From Candidatus Aminicenantes bacterium UBA647 (GTDB lineage: Bacteria; Acidobacteriota; Aminicenantia; UBA2199), in NCBI GenBank assembly GCA_002299555.1, contig DBOL01000006.1:1-11541 (forward strand): DNA of 11,541 nt, written 5' to 3'. Shown piece by piece: positions 6,109 to 11,541 of the stretch (the stretch's first letter is position 1; each line of letters starts with the position of its first letter). The translations under genes were made by a program, and so were the position numbers. The notes below the pieces were generated by a model. That model searched no databases, was not told where the DNA came from, and saw only the letters and a list, made by a program, of their open reading frames with translations.

Positions 6109-9100
6109 CTTAACCTCACATAGCCTTTTTTCTGGTATCTTTTTATTATCTTACTTAAGTTTGCATTATTCAAAATATTAAAAATAAAATATGTCGTGTA
6201 ATAGTCTTTATCATAATTCTGCTGATAGTATCTTGGAAATGTTGTGATCAGGTAATTGTAAAGAAAGTGGCCTTGAAGAAGAGGCGGATATTTTTTCTTG
6301 TCTGAAAGGTAGGACAGCTTCATTTTAAATTCACGAAATGCTTCTCCATTGAAAGCACCGGATATGAGCAGATTGCCTGTCTCAGGAGGGAAGTGGTCTC
6401 TCCATTTCGGTTTTAATGATCCAAGAGTTTTATAATAGATATTGCCGAACCACTTTTTCTCGTTCTCCAATTCAGCTTTCAGGGGCAGAGAGAAATACTT
6501 ATTCAGAGCATCTTTCAAATTGAAATCAGCAAGAATATCCTCATATTTAAGAAAAGCTTTACCCAGTTTGAAATATTGATCATAGAACAGGAGTGGTTTT
6601 TTTGCTTTCCCATCAAGATGATCAATAACATTTTTGTATGCATTTCCTGAAAGGAATTTTCCTGCTTCAGCTTTAAGTTTTTTCTTTATTCTTGGACTAT
6701 CTATCCCGGTATCCATTAATTCAACACCATAGTTGATCAACAATGATGCATATTCAGGAAAATATTTTAATTTTGAAAAGGGGTAGAGGTTAAATATATT
6801 GGTAAATACAGATTCGATCAGCTCTTTGTCGAAAATTATATTTCCTGCAAGCATCTGGTCTCTCCAGACTGTCGAGAAAATAATGTTAAGCCTGGACAAT
6901 CCTCCTTTCAATCTGAACCCCGGGATAGTTTTTGCCGAAAGACTTGAGTCCGGCCTGCCTGAATAATTCCATGGAGTGTTCTTCTCGGAATCTTCAAAAT
7001 CATGCAGCCTTACAAGGTTGGGATTAATAAAAATTCTCAAACGGTCTGTCTTCGCATTTATTGCATATGCAATTGTGACAAGAAAGTTCTTAAGATGGGG
7101 GAACAGGTACTTATTTCTGAATTTTTCAATGAGTTTTTTTGTTTCTTTTTCAGAGTTACTTTTTGAGATCAGAGACTGCAATTTTTTAAGGTCCCTGTTA
7201 AGTTCAGTCCTTTTATATGACATGACCCGCATCCTTATAAATCTTGGGGCCTCATCACTGATCTCAGGATGAGATAGTTGCTGGAACAGGTCAACAATTT
7301 TATTATATCTGGAATTTTTTGCAGCTTGTTCGGAGGAAGGTAGCCTGTTGAACAGGTCGTTGAACTCAAAAACTGTCGAGAGATGAATCACTTCCTGGGA
7401 AGAGATGATCTTATTGAGGGCGTCTCTCAAAATATTTTTGTTCATCAACTCATAATCCGAGGAGTAAAGTTCTACAAGTTCATTCTCAACACCGCTGAGC
7501 AAATATTCGAAGAATCTGCCATCAATATAATTTTTCCGGAGGGGGATCTTCATATTCTTGTTCAGATATGTGAACAGGTGGTCAATAAACTTGCTTTTAT
7601 CAAGTGGTATATTTATCAATTCTGAAACGAGCAGATCAAAATCATATCCGTTTGTATGATATTTTGATGAAAAAGATAATATCTCAAAAACAGATTGATA
7701 AATAGCTGTAAACATTGCCTTGTCATTCACACTCAGCTTTTCAATAGTTTTTACCCATGCGAAAAGTTTTTTCACAGTTTCCTTTTCGATAATGTTAATT
7801 TTTTCAATGTAATCATTGAGGATATTATATTTGTCATATCCGTTATAGAAAAGCTTAAGAGTTTCTTCAGATATCAACTCCGGCCTGTCCTGGAATTTTG
7901 AATAAACAGAAACAAATTTTGTAATAGGAGAATCATGACCTTTTCTTCTCTTCTTTTTCAGCAATTCCTGAACTAATCTGAAGTACTGGTCATTTTTGAT
8001 AACCAATTCATCTATATTCCCGGAAGTTTTTTTGCTGCTGAGCATTTTGATCCAATCTGTTGTCTCTCCCGGAAAGTTAACCTCTCCATCTTTTACATCA
8101 AGTGCATACAATAACTTGAAGAACCCGGGATTCCGTAACCTGGCAAATCTGTTTTCAGCAATATCCTCATTTTTTCCCAACAAGATGAGATCATAGATCT
8201 TTGTCATCTTTGATATATCCATGTTGAAAAGTATCGGTTTCAATTTTGATTCCGGGATGAAAAAGGAGAAGGAATAGAGGTAGTTTAATTTTCCGCCATC
8301 TTTTGTGGCAATACTCTTTAAAAATGATATATCTGAATTTGAATATTGCACTCCTGCGAGAGAAGACCAGAATCCTGCCCATTTTTCTCCGCCGGGAAGT
8401 AGAAGTTTCCCATTATTTGATCTCAATGCAGTTGAAAGATTGAACATTCCAAGGAGAAATTGTTTGTCAGAATATATCATTCTCCATGCGTTGCCTTTGG
8501 GAAGGAGTCCTGAAATATAATTTATATCACTTTCTGACAGCCTGTAGAGAATTCCCATCAATATGGAAAACCGTTTATTTGTTGTGATCGTTTCAAGAAA
8601 ATTATTGTTGTTCACTTCGAGTCCGGAGCATTTATTTAAAAATTCGAAAGTGAATGGGATCTCCATCTTTGAATTAGTATGATTGTAGAATAGCCGGTTT
8701 GTCCGGTTTATCAATTTTTCAAGACTTTTCACTCTCAGGTTAACAAACTTGTGATAATCTACTATTCCTGTTGAATCATCTTCTTCAATCGTATACATCC
8801 CGGAATCTTTTTTTTCGAGGAAAAGTCCAAGATAATTCAGAAGTTTTGATGCATCGCGAAAACCTTTTCTGTCTGACAAGTTGATGGTAAACATATTTTT
8901 TTCAAATTTAAACCTGGTCTTGATAAGGTTTTCGATCTTGTTCTCCATCTCCACAATTTTTAGAAGCTTATCCCTAAGCCCTCTCTTGAACAATTTATTT
9001 GTTGGGGCTTCTGAAAAGATAAGCATATCGTTCAAGTGATAAATAAAATCTTTTGACGAGAGGTTATAGTAGAAGTTAAGATAACGGGAAAGGATAGTGG

Positions 9101-9203
9101 AATTCCCCGGAATATCAACATTTTCTCCGGCAAATATTGTTGTGGTTGTCAGAGTAAAAAATAGTAGGATAAGAATTAAGGCTCTGCAGGTTTTTGTAAG
9201 CAT
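6105..9203 (-). CDS. Large exported protein of unknown function (1032 aa)
   Basis: I do not recognise a named family. The start is ATG at 9203, because GGAG (9209-9212) lies 5 bases upstream and the protein then opens with a clear signal peptide (residues 1-25, 'CRALILILLFFTLTTTTIFA'). An upstream frame extension to 9458 adds 85 unlikely residues and overlaps the divergent gene. The mature protein is mostly helical, rich in Lys, Leu, Phe, Tyr and Asn, with no evident membrane segment, catalytic motif or repeat of TPR type. Residues 202-293 and 294-400 are a diverged duplication ending in the pattern F-x-L-x-x-A-L-x4-G-x4-P-G. The style, from memory only, resembles large uncharacterised acidobacterial proteins. 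It is the first and largest gene of the operon with the two VWA proteins, overlapping the next gene by 4 bases. It may be a periplasmic or secreted partner of the VWA proteins (inference). Confidence 0.8.
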   Translation of the reverse strand: MLTKTCRALILILLFFTLTTTTIFAGENVDIPGNSTILSRYLNFYYNLSSKDFIYHLNDMLIFSEAPTNKLFKRGLRDKLLKIVEMENKIENLIKTRFKFEKNMFTINLSDRKGFRDASKLLNYLGLFLEKKDSGMYTIEEDDSTGIVDYHKFVNLRVKSLEKLINRTNRLFYNHTNSKMEIPFTFEFLNKCSGLEVNNNNFLETITTNKRFSILMGILYRLSESDINYISGLLPKGNAWRMIYSDKQFLLGMFNLSTALRSNNGKLLLPGGEKWAGFWSSLAGVQYSNSDISFLKSIATKDGGKLNYLYSFSFFIPESKLKPILFNMDISKMTKIYDLILLGKNEDIAENRFARLRNPGFFKLLYALDVKDGEVNFPGETTDWIKMLSSKKTSGNIDELVIKNDQYFRLVQELLKKKRRKGHDSPITKFVSVYSKFQDRPELISEETLKLFYNGYDKYNILNDYIEKINIIEKETVKKLFAWVKTIEKLSVNDKAMFTAIYQSVFEILSFSSKYHTNGYDFDLLVSELINIPLDKSKFIDHLFTYLNKNMKIPLRKNYIDGRFFEYLLSGVENELVELYSSDYELMNKNILRDALNKIISSQEVIHLSTVFEFNDLFNRLPSSEQAAKNSRYNKIVDLFQQLSHPEISDEAPRFIRMRVMSYKRTELNRDLKKLQSLISKSNSEKETKKLIEKFRNKYLFPHLKNFLVTIAYAINAKTDRLRIFINPNLVRLHDFEDSEKNTPWNYSGRPDSSLSAKTIPGFRLKGGLSRLNIIFSTVWRDQMLAGNIIFDKELIESVFTNIFNLYPFSKLKYFPEYASLLINYGVELMDTGIDSPRIKKKLKAEAGKFLSGNAYKNVIDHLDGKAKKPLLFYDQYFKLGKAFLKYEDILADFNLKDALNKYFSLPLKAELENEKKWFGNIYYKTLGSLKPKWRDHFPPETGNLLISGAFNGEAFREFKMKLSYLSDKKKYPPLLQGHFLYNYLITTFPRYYQQNYDKDYYTTYFIFNILNNANLSKIIKRYQKKGYVRLR
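8004..8600 (-). repeat. Diverged internal duplication within the 1032-aa protein
   Basis: Two adjoining protein units, residues 202-293 and 294-400, share landmarks in the same order. Each starts 'FLxxIxT' (FLETITT / FLKSIAT) and has 'Y..L.ES' or 'F..IPES' about 20 residues on. Each ends with F-x-L-x-x-A-L, then N/D-G 4-5 residues later, and P-G exactly 16-17 residues after the F (F254/P270-G271 and F362/P378-G379), followed by a Trp. The second unit has about 16 extra residues. The duplication shows in protein only, not DNA, so it is old. Confidence 0.6.
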
Positions 9204-9208
9204 GTGTT

Positions 9209-9212
9209 CTCC
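9209..9212 (-). promoter_or_regulatory. Ribosome binding site that decides the start of the 1032-aa gene
   Basis: GGAG on the - strand, 5 bases before the ATG at 9203. It places the start just before a typical signal peptide and rules out longer in-frame extensions. Confidence 0.75.
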
Positions 9213-9272
9213 ATAATCTTTATTACGAAATTCAAAATTAAAAACGGAACTATGAATTTTTTTTAAATAAGT

Positions 9273-9278
9273 TATAAT
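9273..9278 (+). promoter_or_regulatory. Candidate -10 box for the TPR-CHAT gene
   Basis: A perfect TATAAT lies 19 bases before the ATG at 9298, in a 94-base, very AT-rich gap between divergent genes. Transcription would begin near 9284-9286, leaving a leader of only about 13 bases, and no Shine-Dalgarno is visible in the 20 bases before the start. No good -35 box is seen 16-18 bases upstream. I could not pick a convincing promoter for the - strand operon in the same gap. Confidence 0.35.
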
Positions 9279-9297
9279 TTTATACACTAACACGCAC

Positions 9298-11541
9298 ATG
9301 TCAAAAAAAAAAAAGATTATATTGTTATTCCTGCTCATTGTCATTGTTTTTGCAGGATGTGTGCGAAAACCTGAAATAAATATTGATCTCTCTGATACAC
9401 CAAAAAGTATTGAGGAAATAGAGGCAGAAAAATTTGCTGATAAGGCTTCATACGACATGTCCAGCTACTTTCTGAAGAAAGCTGTTAAAGATTATTCATC
9501 AAAAGGTAATTGGGAGAAAGTGATTCAGAATTATATAAGGTTAGGGAATAATTACAGGATTGAGGGGGATTATGATCTTGCCCTTAAATATTTGAATATG
9601 GGGCTGGAGGTTGCACTTACTCACTCTGCTTACAGGTATTCCGATCTGGCAAGTAGTTATCATAAGCTTGCATTCAAACATCTGAGGGACAGAAATTATG
9701 AGAAGGCGCTCGATCTGTATCAGAAAGCACTTGCTGTAAGAATTGCTGCATTCGGCAGATATCATAAAGAAGTTTCCAGGAGTTATAACAGTATAGCCCT
9801 GGTTTATAGAAATATGGGGAATTATAAAGATGCTGATGCTTATTATTTCAAATCCCTTCTTATAAAATTGAGGAGATTTGAAAATATTGATGAGAATTTT
9901 TTCAGAAATTTTAAATTTATTGACAGCAACAGGGTAAAACAAAAATTTTATACAGAAGCAAAACGGGTACTTGGAAAATCTTTGAAAGTATATCTGGAAA
10001 CCTATGGGGGATCTCATCACCTTTCCGGAATAATATATGAAAATATAGGTATAATCTATACTCTTGAGGGAGACTTCGAAAGGGCAATGGAGAACTTCAG
10101 AAAAGCTCTCAAGATAAGAACAGAGCTTTTCGGAGACGATAGCCTGGAAGTCGCTGATACTTATCACGATATTGGTACAGCCCTTATATTGAAAAGTGAG
10201 TTTGGTCGTGCAGAAAAGTTTCTCACAGATTCACTTAATGTAAAGATCGATAAGTTGGGAGAGAATCATCTTTTCACAGGAGACACCTTTTTTCAGCTGG
10301 GGAAGCTTCATTTCATGGAGGGAGACTACGATAAGGCGTTAAGGGCCCTTCAGGACTCCCTGATTTCACTTATCTCCGGATTCGACCCGAAGAGCGTTTG
10401 TGATAATCCTGACCTGAATGAAAGGCTTTATTTCAAAAAAGATCTTATCAAAGTTCTGAGCCTGAAAGGTGAAGCATTCAGAATGAGGTATTCTCTGAAG
10501 AAGGACAGGATAAAAGATCTTAAATGCTCATATAGTTCGTATCTAAAATCGGTAGAGCTTGTTGAGCTAATGAGAAACCAATATACGCCGGATGAGTATG
10601 ATCCGGGATTTGAATCGATATCACGAGATATTTATAGCAAAGCGCTGAAAGTTTCGATGGATCTGCACAGGCTTACAGGAGATGACAATTACAGGATTGA
10701 AGCTTTCCAATTCTCAGAGAGGAGTAAAGCAGCTCTCCTATGGGGCATGATAGCAGACTCTGAAGCAAAGGAATTTGCAGGCATTCCAAAGAGAATGCTG
10801 GAAAGGGAAAGTGTGCTGAAGAATGAGATAGTCAGATTAGAGTTACTCCTTGAAAGAGATTATATGAGAGGGCAGAGAGTATCAGCATTGAGACGGGATG
10901 CTCTTGAAAATTCTTATTTTGAAACAAGGAGCAGATATCAAAAATTTATTGAAGATCTGGAAAAAAAATATCCCAAATACTACAATCTTAAATTCCGGAA
11001 CACGATACCCGATATTTCACAAATCCAAACGGTGATAGATAAGGATGAAGTGATCCTTGAATACTTTATGACGGAAGATGCTATAAATATATATCTGATA
11101 TCTTCAGATAAATTTATTGCAAAAGAAGTAAGTGCCGGACCTGAGTTTAAAGAGTGTATCAGGGATTTCTATAGATCAATTGTGAAAATTGAAGAGTCCG
11201 AGTTTCTAAGGACATCTCCCATACTTTATGAAAAACTTATCGCTCCGATAAGTGAATTTATTTCCGGTAAAAAAAAGTTGACAATAATTCCCGACAGCGA
11301 ATTATTCCTGATACCATTTGAGGCATTGATCCCGGAGCCCGGTGAGGCAGTATCATTCTCTGATTTGAAGTTCATGGTCAGGAAACACTCTTTTTCATAC
11401 CACTATTCGATAGTACTCCGTAATTCCAGAATGAATGGAGGAAGTCTGGTGAACAGAAATTTTCTCGGTTTTGCTCCTGTGTTCAAATGGAAGACCAAGG
11501 CAATTTTTGATCCGGTATTAAGAAATCTTCCGAGACTGCCC
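9298..11541 (+). CDS. TPR-CHAT lipoprotein, C-terminus outside window
   Basis: The frame opens at ATG 9298 and runs without a stop to the window edge (748 codons seen). Residues 1-21 are a lipoprotein signal: four Lys, a hydrophobic run, then 'VFAGC' with Cys21 as the lipid site. TPR units follow at about 78-112, 118-152, 160-194, 246-278, 286-320 and 328-360. They are partly of the roughly 42-residue kinesin-light-chain spacing, for example 'GDFERAMENFRKALKIRTEL'. Residues 462-560 are the helical linker usual before CHAT ('AFQFSERSKAALL'). The CHAT domain starts near 577, with 'LTIIPDSELFLIPFEAL' (661-677) and 'NFLGFAPVF' near 721-729. CHAT is the caspase-HetF-associated, separase-like peptidase fold; its catalytic His and Cys lie beyond 11541, so activity cannot be judged. 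It acts at the envelope. It is divergent from the VWA operon. Confidence 0.9.
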   Translation, partial: MSKKKKIILLFLLIVIVFAGCVRKPEINIDLSDTPKSIEEIEAEKFADKASYDMSSYFLKKAVKDYSSKGNWEKVIQNYIRLGNNYRIEGDYDLALKYLNMGLEVALTHSAYRYSDLASSYHKLAFKHLRDRNYEKALDLYQKALAVRIAAFGRYHKEVSRSYNSIALVYRNMGNYKDADAYYFKSLLIKLRRFENIDENFFRNFKFIDSNRVKQKFYTEAKRVLGKSLKVYLETYGGSHHLSGIIYENIGIIYTLEGDFERAMENFRKALKIRTELFGDDSLEVADTYHDIGTALILKSEFGRAEKFLTDSLNVKIDKLGENHLFTGDTFFQLGKLHFMEGDYDKALRALQDSLISLISGFDPKSVCDNPDLNERLYFKKDLIKVLSLKGEAFRMRYSLKKDRIKDLKCSYSSYLKSVELVELMRNQYTPDEYDPGFESISRDIYSKALKVSMDLHRLTGDDNYRIEAFQFSERSKAALLWGMIADSEAKEFAGIPKRMLERESVLKNEIVRLELLLERDYMRGQRVSALRRDALENSYFETRSRYQKFIEDLEKKYPKYYNLKFRNTIPDISQIQTVIDKDEVILEYFMTEDAINIYLISSDKFIAKEVSAGPEFKECIRDFYRSIVKIEESEFLRTSPILYEKLIAPISEFISGKKKLTIIPDSELFLIPFEALIPEPGEAVSFSDLKFMVRKHSFSYHYSIVLRNSRMNGGSLVNRNFLGFAPVFKWKTKAIFDPVLRNLPRLP

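Noticed and set aside
5593..6181. Two + strand frames antisense to the VWA gene
   Set aside because: They are shadows of a well-supported - strand gene; their hydrophobic stretches are only the complement of its coding sequence.
6976..8520. Several short frames on either strand inside the 1032-aa gene
   Set aside because: All are antisense or out of frame to one long continuous coding frame, with no ribosome binding sites or motifs.
9541..10167. 208-codon - strand frame
   Set aside because: It lies antisense to the TPR repeats of the TPR-CHAT lipoprotein, whose frame is open for 748 codons with clear domains. The antisense product is a low-complexity Ile/Phe-rich sequence.
1..11541. CRISPR arrays, insertion sequences, tRNA or rRNA genes, phage attachment sites
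   Set aside because: No regularly spaced direct repeats, transposase or integrase frames, terminal inverted repeats or tRNA-like structures were seen by reading.

Overview
The window looks like chromosomal DNA from an AT-rich bacterium, probably of the Acidobacteriota/Aminicenantes type. That is an inference from gene families. Two tandem secreted proteins carry the 'VWFA-related Acidobacterial' arrangement, the left edge holds the tail of a 6-bladed beta-propeller protein of the kind common in Aminicenantes, and the right edge holds a TPR-CHAT lipoprotein. Coding is dense and most starts have a GGAG/AGGAG-type ribosome binding site. I see no tRNA, rRNA, CRISPR array, insertion sequence or phage gene.

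Left part (1-3321), ordinary single genes. A beta-propeller C-terminus on the + strand converges on a membrane-anchored GGDEF protein on the - strand, whose catalytic motif is degenerate while its c-di-GMP inhibitory-site motif is intact. A stretch of about 295 bases follows; its only recognisable content is a 36-codon frame that looks like a bare signal peptide. Then comes a thioredoxin-type arsenate reductase (- strand, TTG start), divergent from a two-gene + strand unit: a hotdog-fold acyl-CoA thioesterase and an MtfA-like M90 zinc peptidase with an N-terminal membrane hairpin. That unit ends at a GC-rich hairpin at 3299-3319, which also separates it from the next - strand operon.

Right part (3322-11541), the most interesting region. 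A - strand operon of three tightly coupled genes begins at 9203. In order of transcription they are a 1032-residue exported protein of unknown function with an internal duplication, a secreted von Willebrand A protein with a complete MIDAS metal site, and a second, larger VWA-type secreted protein whose MIDAS is lost. All three have signal peptides. The first pair overlaps by ATGA; in the second pair the ribosome binding site overlaps the previous stop codon. Divergent from this operon, across only 94 bases, is a TPR-CHAT lipoprotein (9298 to beyond the right edge), read through 748 codons without a stop. No complete frame marks this gene because it leaves the window.

Inference: the four right-hand genes could form an envelope-located module, with a lipid-anchored TPR scaffold carrying a possible caspase-like protease next to exported VWA adhesion or chaperone-like proteins and a large helical partner. 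I know of no described system with this composition, but the functional link rests on gene order alone, and the CHAT catalytic residues lie outside the window.
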